Part shown: positions 45,345 to 54,971 of the stretch, piece after piece
How positions within the stretch are numbered: position 1 is the stretch's first letter
Layout: every line of letters starts with the position of its first letter
From: Bacteroidota bacterium
GTDB lineage: Bacteria > Bacteroidota > Bacteroidia > Chitinophagales > Chitinophagaceae
Direction of reading: 5' to 3'
Length of the DNA stretch: 64,000 bases
Assembly (NCBI GenBank): GCA_030706605.1
Contig: JAUZOE010000005.1
Span: 62,001 to 126,000 of the forward strand
Translations under genes and position numbers: made by a program
The notes under the pieces: generated by a model
The model's input: the letters and a program-made list of their open reading frames with translations, nothing else
Database searches by the model: none
What the model was told of the DNA's origin: nothing

Positions 45345-46091
45345 ATGGGGAAATTAAAAGCAATATTAGTAGATGACGAACTTCCCAGTCTGCAAAATCT
45401 TGAACAAAAGTTGATAGAATTTTGCCCAGATATCAGCATTATTGCCGCCATCCAAAAACCGGAAGATGCCATCCTGGCAATTGAACAAAATCATCCTGAT
45501 GTATTGTTCCTGGATATTGAAATGCCCCGGATGAACGGGTTCAAAATGCTTGAAAAGATTAATGAAAAAGATTTTGAAATTGTATTTACTACTGCTTATA
45601 ACCATTATGCTATAGATGCATTACGCATCAGTGCTTTCGATTATTTGGTAAAACCCATAGCTGTGAAAGAACTTCAAAATTCTGTGAACCGGCTGTTGGA
45701 AACCCGAAGCAAACAAATACCTGAAAAGTTAGAAGTACTGCGGCAAAATCTTTCCGACTCCAGAACTCAAAATGACAAGATTACTATCTCCACCAGTGAA
45801 GGAGTTGAATTTTTTGAAATCAACCAGATTATCAGGATTGAATCCAGTTCCAATTACAGCAAGATTTATTTTAAAGACTACAAATCTATAGTAGTAACCA
45901 AACTTCTGAAAGATTTTGAAGAAATATTAGTGCCCTATCGTTTTTACCGGATACATAATTCGCATCTTATTAATCTCAGCTATATAAAAAGATATATTCG
46001 TGGCGATGGTGGCCAGGTTTTACTCCAAAACAATGATATTATCGACGTTTCGAGAAGAAAAAAAGAAGAATTTTTGCGATTGATTAGTTAA
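45345..46091 (+). CDS. LytTR response regulator
   Basis: A 248-aa LytR/AlgR-family regulator. The receiver has acidic residues VDDE at 9-12, phospho-acceptor Asp57 in FLDIEMPRMNG, and the conserved Lys in DYLVKPI. The LytTR DNA-binding domain covers about 140-248 (IIRIESSSNYSKIYF, FYRIHNSHLINLSYIKRY). It follows the LytS-type kinase by 45 bases, forming a two-component pair. Targets are unknown; LytTR proteins usually bind pairs of short direct repeats. Confidence 0.92.
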   Translation: MGKLKAILVDDELPSLQNLEQKLIEFCPDISIIAAIQKPEDAILAIEQNHPDVLFLDIEMPRMNGFKMLEKINEKDFEIVFTTAYNHYAIDALRISAFDYLVKPIAVKELQNSVNRLLETRSKQIPEKLEVLRQNLSDSRTQNDKITISTSEGVEFFEINQIIRIESSSNYSKIYFKDYKSIVVTKLLKDFEEILVPYRFYRIHNSHLINLSYIKRYIRGDGGQVLLQNNDIIDVSRRKKEEFLRLIS

Positions 46092-46104
46092 TGGACATCA
46101 TTCT

Positions 46105-46899
46105 TTAGTTCTTGGCAATTTTTTGATAGCTTACAGAGATACCCTTTATTAATGAAGAACTAAAACCCCAGTGTTCCATTTCATTCAATCCTGCTATGGT
46201 ACAGCCTTTTGGAGTAGTCACTTTATCAATTTCCTGTTCAGGATGAGTTCCTTTTTGCAATAATAATTCTGCCGCACCTTTTACAGTCTGGGCTGCAATG
46301 AGGCTGGCGGTAGCCGCATCAAAACCAATTTCTATACCTCCCTGTATATTCGCACGAATGTAACGCATAGCATAGGCAGTGCCACAGGCACCCAATACAG
46401 TAGCGGCTTCCATTAGCTTTTCATCAATCATGGCCACTTTCCCTAAAGCAGAAAATAATTTTTTTACATAATTAATTTGTCCCGCTGAGGCATTGGCAAA
46501 GCTTAAACAAGTAATGCTTTCCCGGATAGCAATAGCCGTATTGGGCATTGCCCTGAAGATGGGCATTTTCTTTTGAATTGTTTCTGCCATTTCAGCAATC
46601 AGCACACCCGTAACTACAGAAACCAAAACATGTTTTGAAGTAAGTTCTTTTTTAAATAAATTAATTACATCGCTTACCTGGTAGGGCTTTACCGCCAGTA
46701 TTACCAATTCACTTTTACTTACCGCTTCGCAATTGTCTAATGTTATATTCACTCCTTTCTCTTTCAGGTTTTTGAGTGTAGCGATATTTCTTTTGGTAAT
46801 AGTAATATCAGCAGGCCGGCAGAATTTACTTTTCAATAATCCGTCTGCTATAGCTGTGCCTAAGTTTCCTCCGCCAATAATGGCAATTTTTTTTATCAT
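46105..46899 (-). CDS. proC: Pyrroline-5-carboxylate reductase
   Basis: Final step of proline synthesis, reducing pyrroline-5-carboxylate with NADPH. Rossmann motif IIGGGNLGTAIADGLL at 7-22, then VILAVKPYQV, RAMPNTAIAIRESITCL, and the C-terminal dimer helices with GTHPEQEIDKVTTPKGCTIA. Length (264 aa) is typical. It converges with the LytTR gene, 13 bases apart. No other proline genes adjacent. Confidence 0.93.
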   Translation of the reverse strand: MIKKIAIIGGGNLGTAIADGLLKSKFCRPADITITKRNIATLKNLKEKGVNITLDNCEAVSKSELVILAVKPYQVSDVINLFKKELTSKHVLVSVVTGVLIAEMAETIQKKMPIFRAMPNTAIAIRESITCLSFANASAGQINYVKKLFSALGKVAMIDEKLMEAATVLGACGTAYAMRYIRANIQGGIEIGFDAATASLIAAQTVKGAAELLLQKGTHPEQEIDKVTTPKGCTIAGLNEMEHWGFSSSLIKGISVSYQKIAKN

Positions 46900-47140
46900 T
46901 TTGTTCCAAAGTTTAATGGCTGCAAAAATGCGTCAATATAAAATATAGATTATTGCAAAAATACATTTGCATTTATATAATTATGAATTTACATTTTTCA
47001 TTTTATTTTTTACAAGATAAAATTTAGAATCCCGACTTTTGCATGGAAAGTTAAACAAGTAATTTTTTTTAACAATCTTATTTTTACCAATTGGTTAAAT
47101 TTGATAAGAAACAAAACGATATATATTGGAAGCAAGCGCC

Positions 47141-48007
47141 ATGCACCATTCTTTTGAAGCAGAAAAAAACAGGAAAGCGCTGATGTACACTACTCTCATC
47201 TGTGGCCTGTTTTTGATTATTGCCATTTTTTATACCTGGCCTATGCAGGTACCCCCTATCCCTACTGTGCAGGACTTAATAGAAGTAAATCTGGGCAATG
47301 AACAGGAAGGAATGGGCGATGTACAACCACTGGTAAAAGGAGACAGGGCACCGGATAACCAAAGCGTTAGATCCCACACAAGCGCAAGGAAAGCAACGGA
47401 GAGCCCTTCGCAAAATATACAGGCAGATGAAAATAAAGATGAAACCGTGGCGCCTGTAGTAAAAACTGAAAAGAAAATTGAAACCGCTAAGGATCTCAAC
47501 AAAAATAGTTCTAAAAAATCTTCAAAAAATATTAATCCTTCGCCAGTGGTGAATCCCAACCCTGCTCCTCCCAAACCCAAAATCCCCCTATATAAAGGAG
47601 GAACCGGCAAAGGCGGTAATGGTGCTACAGAAGATAACAATTATAGAAACCAGGGTTACAAACCCGGCAATGGTGATGCAGGCAGCCCTGATGGAAAACC
47701 TGATTCTTACGGAGCCTCTCCGGGTGGAAGAAGTGGTGTAAGTGTAGTTCGCGGGCTTTCAGGCCGCAGGCCAATTCATTTCCCTAATATGCAGGACGAT
47801 TTTAATGAAAATGCTAAAGTATATGTAGATATAAAAGTAAATGCTGCAGGGAAAGTGACCAGTGCCGGAATTGCCAAGGGGACTACCACGTCAAATTCTA
47901 CACTCAGGAATATTGCGATAGAAAAAGCTCAACAATTAAAATTTCCGCCCAGCCAAAGTGATGTAGAAAGCGGTACCATTCTTTTTAATTTTGTACTCAA
48001 GAATTGA
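47141..48007 (+). CDS. TonB-type energy transducer
   Basis: Inner-membrane TonB-like protein of 288 aa. One N-terminal helix (TTLICGLFLIIAIFYTW), then a long Lys/Pro/Gly-rich spacer (residues about 60-200), and a short C-terminal TonB domain (VYVDIKVNAAGKVTSAGIA, LRNIAIEKAQQLKFPPS). The ATG at 47141 (MHHSFEAEKNRK) is preferred to the TTG at 47126. In relatives exbB and exbD often precede this gene and folC follows; here folC follows but exbBD are absent upstream, so they must lie elsewhere. Confidence 0.85.
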   Translation: MHHSFEAEKNRKALMYTTLICGLFLIIAIFYTWPMQVPPIPTVQDLIEVNLGNEQEGMGDVQPLVKGDRAPDNQSVRSHTSARKATESPSQNIQADENKDETVAPVVKTEKKIETAKDLNKNSSKKSSKNINPSPVVNPNPAPPKPKIPLYKGGTGKGGNGATEDNNYRNQGYKPGNGDAGSPDGKPDSYGASPGGRSGVSVVRGLSGRRPIHFPNMQDDFNENAKVYVDIKVNAAGKVTSAGIAKGTTTSNSTLRNIAIEKAQQLKFPPSQSDVESGTILFNFVLKN

Positions 48008-48157
48008 GGATATGAAATACTTCTTAAAGTAAGGGGCTAAAAATATTTTAATGAATCTCATTACAGGTAATCTATCCAATTCTCAATACCATTTTATTTA
48101 CTGCATTAGTATAAAGTGTGGAATAATTAACTGTTTACTTAATTAATTACCCGATCC

Positions 48158-49459
48158 TTGACCTACGAGCAATCTATAAATTACCTCTATACTAAACTTC
48201 CATTATTTAGCCGTACTGGTGCCAAAGCCTATAAAGCGGATTTAAAAAACACCCTTACTCTTTGTAATTATTTGGATAATCCGCAAAACAAAATCAAAAC
48301 GATTCATATAGCCGGCACCAATGGCAAAGGCTCGGTAAGTCATATGCTTGCGGCTGTTTTTCAACAATGTGGTTATAAAACCGGGCTATACACTTCTCCA
48401 CATTTAAAAGATTTCAGGGAAAGAATAAAAATAAACGGTGAAATAATTTCCGAATCTTTTGTAACCGGTTTTGTAGAAAAAACAATGACTGTTTCTGAGT
48501 CTGTGAGACCTTCTTTTTTTGAGCTCACATTCGTAATGGCGCTTGATTATTTCTCTAAAGAAAATGTGGAGATAGCCATCATTGAAACAGGCCTGGGTGG
48601 CAGGTTAGACAGCACCAATATCATCACACCGAAATTGTCAATCATTACTAATATTGGTCGTGATCACATGGATATATTAGGCGACTCATTGGAAAAAATC
48701 GCATTTGAAAAAGCAGGAATTATAAAACCCGACATCAATGCAGTTATTGGTGAATGGATTCCCGAAACCAAAAATGTTTTCCTAAACAAAGCGGCAGAAA
48801 CTAATTCTCCCTTGTTTTTTGCAGATGAAAAATATGAGATTCTTTCAAACCATTATGATGTAAAATACCTGGAAATAGAAACGCAGAATAAGGATACCAA
48901 AGAAGTTAATAAATACCATCTTGATCTAAACGGACTGTATCAGCAAAAAAATTTGCTCACGGTTCTTACAGCCATTGAGTTATTAAAACATCATTTTTCA
49001 TTACAGGAAGTAAACATTAAAGCGGCTTTATCAAAAGTAAAAGTACTTACCGGGCTTCATGGAAGATGGGAAGTAGTTCATGAAAAACCTTTAATAGTGC
49101 TTGATGTAGCGCATAATGAAGATGGCATAAGACAATTGGTTAATCAAATTAATCATTCTGAATTTAAAGAGCTTCATATCATCTTTGGAATGGTAAAAGA
49201 TAAAGATCCTGATAAAGTGCTGAACCAACTTCCTCAAAATGCGACCTATTATTTTACCAAAGCGAATATACCACGGGCATTACCAGAAGAAGAATTACGG
49301 CAAAAGGCTCTTCAATATCATCTTGCGGGACATGTGTTCCCCAATGTAAACAATGCACTGAAAGCAGCTCTCCGGCAGGCTTCTTTAGAAGATTTAATTA
49401 TAGTTTGCGGAAGTGTATTTATAGTAGGAGAAGTGAACTTCGCCAAAATTCCAATCTAA
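48158..49459 (+). CDS. folC: Folylpolyglutamate/dihydrofolate synthase
   Basis: Cytosolic Mur-ligase-fold enzyme that adds glutamate to folates and may also make dihydrofolate. IHIAGTNGKGSVSHMLA is the P-loop, YTSPHLKDFRERIKING the substrate loop, ETGLGGRLDSTN the omega-loop region, and VLDVAHNEDGI the C-terminal domain motif. Length (433 aa) is normal. The start is TTG at 48158; no in-frame ATG precedes the conserved N-terminus. It follows the TonB gene by 150 bases. Confidence 0.92.
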   Translation: MTYEQSINYLYTKLPLFSRTGAKAYKADLKNTLTLCNYLDNPQNKIKTIHIAGTNGKGSVSHMLAAVFQQCGYKTGLYTSPHLKDFRERIKINGEIISESFVTGFVEKTMTVSESVRPSFFELTFVMALDYFSKENVEIAIIETGLGGRLDSTNIITPKLSIITNIGRDHMDILGDSLEKIAFEKAGIIKPDINAVIGEWIPETKNVFLNKAAETNSPLFFADEKYEILSNHYDVKYLEIETQNKDTKEVNKYHLDLNGLYQQKNLLTVLTAIELLKHHFSLQEVNIKAALSKVKVLTGLHGRWEVVHEKPLIVLDVAHNEDGIRQLVNQINHSEFKELHIIFGMVKDKDPDKVLNQLPQNATYYFTKANIPRALPEEELRQKALQYHLAGHVFPNVNNALKAALRQASLEDLIIVCGSVFIVGEVNFAKIPI

Positions 49460-49562
49460 ATGAGTCAATTTTAAAGTCTGCAATTTGCCAACTCTTTTTG
49501 TACATATTATCGAAAGAAAAACAGGATGTGAGTAGAAATGAATTCGATGAGAAAAAAATACT

Positions 49563-50102
49563 TTACAATTCTCCCATTTCCTTCAGAGCATAAAAAATAC
49601 AATTGGCATGAAGTGATTGCACTATCTTATTTTCTAGGAAAAGCCTTTTTAATTCCTTCAAAGAAATCTTTTCCACTTCAATATGTTCGTTCTTATCCAA
49701 TTTCTGAACGCTGGTTTCTTTCCCTCCCTGTGCCAGGAACAAATAAGTAAAATTATCCAATACGCCAGGATTAGCCGCTATCTTCCCTACACTAATAACT
49801 GAGGAAAATTCATAGCCGGTTTCTTCTTTTAATTCCCTGAGAATAGCATCTTCGGGTGTTTCATTTTCATCTACAAACCCTCCCGGAATTTCCAAAATCA
49901 CTTCATTAATCGGGTGCCTGTATTGCTTTACCATAATCACTTCACCATCCTCGGTAATAGCCACGGCACAGGCAGTAGTTGGTAATTCTACTACAAAATA
50001 TTCATCAACAATTTCTCCTTCAGGTGTTTCACATTTATCTTTACGGGCAGTAAAATACTGATGATTGCTCAAATATTCGGATGATATAATTTTCCATTTC
50101 AT
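49563..50102 (-). CDS. Nudix hydrolase, ADP-ribose pyrophosphatase-like
   Basis: A 179-aa Nudix enzyme. The box GFVDENETPEDAILRELKEE, continuing TGYE, fits Gx5Ex7REUxEExGU, preceded by MVKQYRHPINEVILEIPGG as in ADP-ribose pyrophosphatases. MKWKIISSEY at 50102 matches the usual family start, so it is chosen over 50165, which adds 21 polar residues. It likely clears ADP-ribose or a related nucleoside diphosphate. It lies in a minus-strand run with yfiT and FKBP. Confidence 0.87.
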   Translation of the reverse strand: MKWKIISSEYLSNHQYFTARKDKCETPEGEIVDEYFVVELPTTACAVAITEDGEVIMVKQYRHPINEVILEIPGGFVDENETPEDAILRELKEETGYEFSSVISVGKIAANPGVLDNFTYLFLAQGGKETSVQKLDKNEHIEVEKISLKELKRLFLENKIVQSLHANCIFYALKEMGEL

Positions 50103-50183
50103 AATGCTGTCATTGTGTTTGTTTTTATCATTTCCTGATTGTTTGTCCACTTTTAAAGATTCCATTGCTGGATCACGAAAGCC

Positions 50184-50735
50184 TTAATACCAATTCATTC
50201 TCTCTCTCAATTTTATAATCTGCGCAGTATGATGCCTGCTATGCCATGCATAAGATTTTAAGAGGTGCCACAATGTGATAGTAGTTTTTGAGCCAGGATG
50301 ATAAATACTACGCTGCCATTGTTTTTCATCTAAATCAGACAATACCTGGTACCATATTGAATGTAAAGCATGAAGCAGTGTTAAAGAAATATTGATTGGC
50401 AATTTCTGAGTATCGGATAAATCAGCCCATGCATTTTGGTCATAGGGTTTTATTGCCGGAGTTTCTTCTGTTAACCCAAGCTTAAACCGCGTATACGCAT
50501 TTATGTGGCTGTCGGCAACATGATGCACTAATTGCTTAACAGTCCATCCACCCTGTCGGTAAGGAGTTTCCAGCTGATCTGCATCTAAATTCTGAATTGC
50601 ATTTTCCAAAGCGACAGGTAACATTTTAATATCAGCAAGCAATGTTATTTTCAATTGCTCATTAAAATCACTTTCATATTCCTCCTGCTCATTTTCTTTT
50701 CCTATGGGATACTGCAAATCTTCATCAGGTGCCAT
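50184..50735 (-). CDS. YfiT-like DinB-family bacillithiol transferase
   Basis: A 183-aa DinB-fold metal protein. The Zn-binding histidines are in VHHVADSHINAY and AWHSRHHTAQI; LQYPIGK at the N-terminus and WTVKQLVHHVADSH are typical of the YfiT group, which transfers bacillithiol or similar thiols to electrophiles. Many Bacteroidota make bacillithiol, so the role is plausible though unproven. It is 12 bases downstream of the FKBP gene and 80 bases upstream of the Nudix gene. Confidence 0.85.
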   Translation of the reverse strand: MAPDEDLQYPIGKENEQEEYESDFNEQLKITLLADIKMLPVALENAIQNLDADQLETPYRQGGWTVKQLVHHVADSHINAYTRFKLGLTEETPAIKPYDQNAWADLSDTQKLPINISLTLLHALHSIWYQVLSDLDEKQWQRSIYHPGSKTTITLWHLLKSYAWHSRHHTAQIIKLRERMNWY

Positions 50736-50747
50736 AAAAAATAAAAA

Positions 50748-51455
50748 TTATTTATTGACAATGTCCAAAAGTTCTATATCAAATATTAATGCAGCTCCAC
50801 CAGGGATAACTCCACCAGCACCCCTGTCCCCATATCCAAGGTCAGAAGGTATAAATAATTTCCATTTGCTGCCTACAGGCATCATTTGCAAAGCTTCTGT
50901 CCAGCCTTTTATAACACCGGTTACCGGAATGGTAATCGGTTCTCCTCTTTTGTAAGAATTATCAAATTCTTTTCCATCTATCAGCGATCCCATATAATTG
51001 GCTTTTACCGTATCAGTGGCTTTGGGTATAGGGCCGGTTCCTTTGGTAATAATTTCATATTGCAGTCCGCTGGGAAGTGTAATTACTCCCGGACGTTTTT
51101 TATTTTCTTCCAAAAATTTAATTCCTGCTTCTTTATCAGCACTTATTTTCCTGGCCATAAACTCTTGTAATTTATTTTGAATATTCATATTGCATTCTTC
51201 TTCTGAAATGGTTAAAGTTTTATTATTAAATACATCATTAAATGCTTTCTTTACATATTCAGCATTTACTTTTTCTACTCCCTGAGTTTTATAATACTCT
51301 GCCACCTGCACCCCTATTGCATAACTGAGGCTATCTGTAGAAGTCATTGCTGTAGCCACCTTTGGAGGGACAACTTTATGCTTTGTCACCGGTTTTTTTG
51401 TTTGTGCATATAAGACTGAAACCGGGAAAAGAAAAACAAGAAAAACTATTTTCAT
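50748..51455 (-). CDS. Exported FKBP-type peptidyl-prolyl isomerase
   Basis: A 235-aa foldase with a signal peptide (cleavage after VLYAQ), an FKBP_N dimerisation helix region (about 35-125, beginning SLSYAIGVQVAEYYKTQGV), and an FKBP domain with TGTGPIPKATDTVKANYMGS, DGKEFDNSYKRGEPITIPV and the C-terminal GGVIPGGAALIFDIELLDI. Arrangement matches FkpA/Mip-like periplasmic chaperones. It is followed by the YfiT gene on the same strand. Confidence 0.9.
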   Translation of the reverse strand: MKIVFLVFLFPVSVLYAQTKKPVTKHKVVPPKVATAMTSTDSLSYAIGVQVAEYYKTQGVEKVNAEYVKKAFNDVFNNKTLTISEEECNMNIQNKLQEFMARKISADKEAGIKFLEENKKRPGVITLPSGLQYEIITKGTGPIPKATDTVKANYMGSLIDGKEFDNSYKRGEPITIPVTGVIKGWTEALQMMPVGSKWKLFIPSDLGYGDRGAGGVIPGGAALIFDIELLDIVNK

Positions 51456-51506
51456 TAAATTGAATTTTATTGGAGTTTCTAAAAAAATGTCGGGCGCAAA
51501 TATAGT

Positions 51507-52265
51507 TTATTCTTCTCTGAAATCTTTTCCGGTAAGTTGTATAAAAACATCCTCAAGATTGGCAGATTTGGTAACTTTTGGGCGCTCAAAACCTGAAGCT
51601 ACGAGGTCGTCAATTAGCTTATCGGGAGATTCTATGGCTATAATCTTTCCTTCGTCCATAATGGCTACCCGTTCGCACAAATATTCGGCTTCATCCATAT
51701 AATGAGTGGTAATGATAACCGTAGTGCCTTCGGTTCGGATATTTTGTATCAAATCCCATAAATTGCGCCTGGCCTGAGGATCAAGGCCGGTGGTAGGCTC
51801 ATCAAGGAAAATAATTTTGGGTTTATTAATCAAAGTGGTAGCAATAGAAAATCTTTGCTTTTGCCCGCCACTCATTTCTTTAAATTTATTTTTTGCTTTG
51901 TCTTTCAGGTTTACCATCTCCAATAGTTCATAAGCATCAATTTTAGTATTATACAATCCGCAAAATAGCTCAATTAATTCCAGAAGATTGAGGCCCGGGT
52001 AAAATCCGGCAGCCTGCAATTGCACTCCGATGATTTTTTTTATTTTTTCGGCATCCGTATCAAGGTCATGTCCGTCAACAATAATTTTACCTGAAGACTT
52101 GTCCCGAAGCGTTTCAATAATTTCGAGTGTGGTAGATTTTCCGGCGCCATTAGGGCCCAGCAATCCAAATATTTCACCTTCATACACTTCAAAAGTGATG
52201 CCTTTCACTGCTTCAAATTTGCCATATTTTTTTTTGAGATCCTGTACCGAGATGATGGGTTTCAT
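51507..52265 (-). CDS. ABC transporter ATP-binding protein (ABC-2 type)
   Basis: A 252-aa ATPase: Walker A GPNGAGKST, Q-loop in IIGVQLQAAGFY, signature MSGGQKQRFSIA, Walker B KIIFLDEPTTGLD, H-loop TTHYMDEAEY, all typical of DrrA/CcmA-like exporters. The ATG at 52265 is used because the residues encoded upstream (to 52352) are unlike the family. No permease is next to it, which is unusual; the membrane partner must be encoded elsewhere. Substrate unknown. Confidence 0.9.
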   Translation of the reverse strand: MKPIISVQDLKKKYGKFEAVKGITFEVYEGEIFGLLGPNGAGKSTTLEIIETLRDKSSGKIIVDGHDLDTDAEKIKKIIGVQLQAAGFYPGLNLLELIELFCGLYNTKIDAYELLEMVNLKDKAKNKFKEMSGGQKQRFSIATTLINKPKIIFLDEPTTGLDPQARRNLWDLIQNIRTEGTTVIITTHYMDEAEYLCERVAIMDEGKIIAIESPDKLIDDLVASGFERPKVTKSANLEDVFIQLTGKDFREE

Positions 52266-52609
52266 TTTATTGATTATTATACTGGTTCTAAAAATGAGAA
52301 TTATACAAACTTCACTATTTCCTCCTTTCTTACGAAAGCAAAAACCCGGCAATGCTTTTTAATTCTATAAGTTTTGCCATAGTGGTCTGTTTTTTTAAGT
52401 GAGCAAAACTAAGCCAATAATTTAAAAATTATGTTCGCTGAAAGCAGGTATTAACAGATTCAATATAAACTATTTTCACCTTAGCCATATTTACTGATTA
52501 AGATTTTCCGATACGTTAAAAATTCCTTGCCATATCGTTTCTTATTTCCCCTTATACCTTTTATTAAAAATTTCCTTTTTACTTTGCCGCAATAATTGAA
52601 CTATTAAAA
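52266..52609. other. Divergent intergenic region
   Basis: About 340 bases between the ABC ATPase and aspartate kinase genes. Near its right end, TACTTTG at about 52580 is a shortened -7-like box for the kinase gene. No other gene or RNA was seen. Confidence 0.35.
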
Positions 52610-53878
52610 ATGAAGGTATTCAAATTCGGCGGGGCAAGTATCAATAGCATTGATCGCATAAAAAATTTGTCAGAAATTCTTCAAAATAATAAAGGTGAGA
52701 AAATCCTGGTGGTTATTTCTGCTATGGGCAAAATGACCAATGCACTGGAAAAAGTGGCTGAAGCATTTTTCGAAGAGAGAAAAGAAGATTCACTTCAATT
52801 GTTTCAAAAAATAAAAGAGTATCATTTAACCCAATTGAAATATTTGATTACTCTTCAATGGAAAAGAGCTACCAACGAATTACAAAACTTTTTTACTGAA
52901 GTAGAATGGATGTTGCATGACAAACCTGTAAGGGATTACAATTATTATTACGACCAGATTGTCTGCTCCGGAGAATTACTTTCTTCTACCCTCATTTCGT
53001 TTTATTTAAATGACGAAAAAATTGCCAATAAATGGATTGATGTAAGAGACCTTCTAAGAACAAATGACAATTTTCGGGACCCCATAGTAGATTGGAATTT
53101 TACTGAGAAAAATGCCATCGAAAAATTACTACCTCTTTTTGACAAAACCGATTTAGTAATCACCCAAGGCTTTATTGGCAGCACCGATGAAAATGAAAGC
53201 ACCACTCTTGGCAGAGAAGGAAGTGATTTTACTGGAGCTGTTTTTGCTAAAATTTTAAAAGCTGAAAGTATCACTATCTGGAAAGATGTAGAAGGTGTAA
53301 TGAATGCTGATCCAAAAGATTTTAAAGAGGCAGTACTCCTTGAAAACCTTAGCTATAAAGAAGCAATAGAAATGGCTTATTACGGAGCGCAGGTAATACA
53401 TCCTAAAACGATAAAACCATTACAGAATAAAAATATTCCTTTATATGTAAAATCCTTTTTGGATACTCACATCTCCGGCACGGCCATTACTCAAAAAATA
53501 CCCCATAACCTACCCCCGATAATCATTTACAAAAAAAACCAGGTGCTGATTACTTTACAATCTCTCGACTTTTCATTTGTAGAAGGACTGCCTGTAACCA
53601 GTTTACACCAAATATTAGATGAGGCAAAATTTAAACCCAATATTATCCAGAATACGGCCATCAGCTTATTGGTATGTGTTGATGATATCCCTGAAAAGAT
53701 TGAACAAATTGCTTTGCAGGCTTCTTCAATTTTTGATATACAAATTCAGCGAGATTTAACGCTATTGACCATAAGGCATTATACTCCTGAATTCTTAGAA
53801 AGACTCACAAAAAATAAAGAAATGGTACTGCAGCAGAAAACGAAAGAAACTATTCAAATGCTGCTTAAAGAAATTTAA
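52610..53878 (+). CDS. Aspartate kinase
   Basis: First enzyme of Lys/Thr/Met synthesis, phosphorylating aspartate. KFGGASINSIDRIKNL is the amino-acid-kinase N-terminus, VISAMGKMTNALEKVAEAF and LGREGSDFTGAVFAKIL the nucleotide and substrate loops, WKDVEGVMNADP the next. The C-terminal ACT region (about 300-420) is present but short. A monofunctional enzyme; no homoserine dehydrogenase domain. Its stop overlaps the convergent L,D-transpeptidase gene by four bases. Confidence 0.9.
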   Translation: MKVFKFGGASINSIDRIKNLSEILQNNKGEKILVVISAMGKMTNALEKVAEAFFEERKEDSLQLFQKIKEYHLTQLKYLITLQWKRATNELQNFFTEVEWMLHDKPVRDYNYYYDQIVCSGELLSSTLISFYLNDEKIANKWIDVRDLLRTNDNFRDPIVDWNFTEKNAIEKLLPLFDKTDLVITQGFIGSTDENESTTLGREGSDFTGAVFAKILKAESITIWKDVEGVMNADPKDFKEAVLLENLSYKEAIEMAYYGAQVIHPKTIKPLQNKNIPLYVKSFLDTHISGTAITQKIPHNLPPIIIYKKNQVLITLQSLDFSFVEGLPVTSLHQILDEAKFKPNIIQNTAISLLVCVDDIPEKIEQIALQASSIFDIQIQRDLTLLTIRHYTPEFLERLTKNKEMVLQQKTKETIQMLLKEI

Positions 53879-54642
53879 TCTATTACATAATCACCTTTAG
53901 TGTCTATCAGGATAGGTGGAACTTCTTTGGTTTGTTCAAATTCGTCGTAGGCTCTTTTCAATTGCATACCAAATTTCCGGACAGCTGGATTGTCTTTGGT
54001 AATATTCAAAAAATATTCCAATGATTTCTTTTGATTAAACCTCACGGGGAAAATGTGTACAGGAATATAATCTTCTCCATTGGCTTTTGCATAGCTTGCC
54101 AAAACATAAATTTCTTCTATATCTTTATCTGTAACAGGAATGCAACCAACTGATACGCAACTGCCATGTATAAATATGCCATTACCGGGGTGTAAAGAAT
54201 CACTCAATATTCTATCAGATGTGTTCGGATAATTGATGCCTAATGAGAGATGATAATTGCTGTTGGGGTTAAATTCGTTGATATAATAAAATCCTTCAGG
54301 TACCTGGTAATCTCCCTGCAATCTTTTGGGTCCCATAGTACCACTTTGCATACAAACTTTATAGGTTTTAAAAAGTTTATATTTTTCTTTTATATCATTT
54401 TTCAGCCAAACCTCAAGCTGTGAATCGTATTTAAAGCTACGGATCAACATATATTTTGCCGGCCATTTAAGCCCTTTTTCTTTAAATTCTTTTTGCAAAG
54501 TATCTTCATTATTCATAAATACATTGGCAACACGGAATGAAGCTTTTTGGGATTGCAAAAATGAATTTTGTGCTCCAGCCTTAACTATTAATAAAGCTGA
54601 TATAATAAAAAGAAATAAACACTTTGAAATTCGGCGCAACAT
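53875..54642 (-). CDS. Exported L,D-transpeptidase (YkuD)
   Basis: A 255-aa YkuD-fold protein with a signal peptide (ending KAGAQ). The catalytic motif HGSCVSVGCIPV holds His149 and Cys157, within the expected HGxxxxxGC(I/V). Such enzymes crosslink peptidoglycan stems or attach lipoproteins. The gene is convergent with aspartate kinase, sharing the last four bases. Monocistronic. Confidence 0.9.
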   Translation of the reverse strand: MLRRISKCLFLFIISALLIVKAGAQNSFLQSQKASFRVANVFMNNEDTLQKEFKEKGLKWPAKYMLIRSFKYDSQLEVWLKNDIKEKYKLFKTYKVCMQSGTMGPKRLQGDYQVPEGFYYINEFNPNSNYHLSLGINYPNTSDRILSDSLHPGNGIFIHGSCVSVGCIPVTDKDIEEIYVLASYAKANGEDYIPVHIFPVRFNQKKSLEYFLNITKDNPAVRKFGMQLKRAYDEFEQTKEVPPILIDTKGDYVID

Positions 54643-54971
54643 TTTTAATAAGTGGATTACAATTAAGGTAACGTAAAAATAATTTTTTTATTGAAAAAAA
54701 AATCAGAATAGGAATAACTTAACTTATTATTTGACAAATACCCGGGGCAATTACTAGAGTATTATTCGCCGCCCAGTGACATGCTTATTTTATGATATGA
54801 ATGTAAATAATGATAACATGGCCATTCATGTCATTTCCTTATACGCTTTACATTCGGGGACTACACCATTATCCATTTATGCTTATCTCCTACCCACTCA
54901 TTACAGGAAATTTCAACTTCCATTATTATTCCATAAAACTTCAATCAATTATCTTGCAGGAAATTTTTTAA
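54643..54971. other. Divergent intergenic region before purK
   Basis: A 329-base gap. TATCTTGC at about 54949 resembles a weak -7 box for purK. The frame that crosses from here into purK has no coding support. No riboswitch was recognised. Confidence 0.35.
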
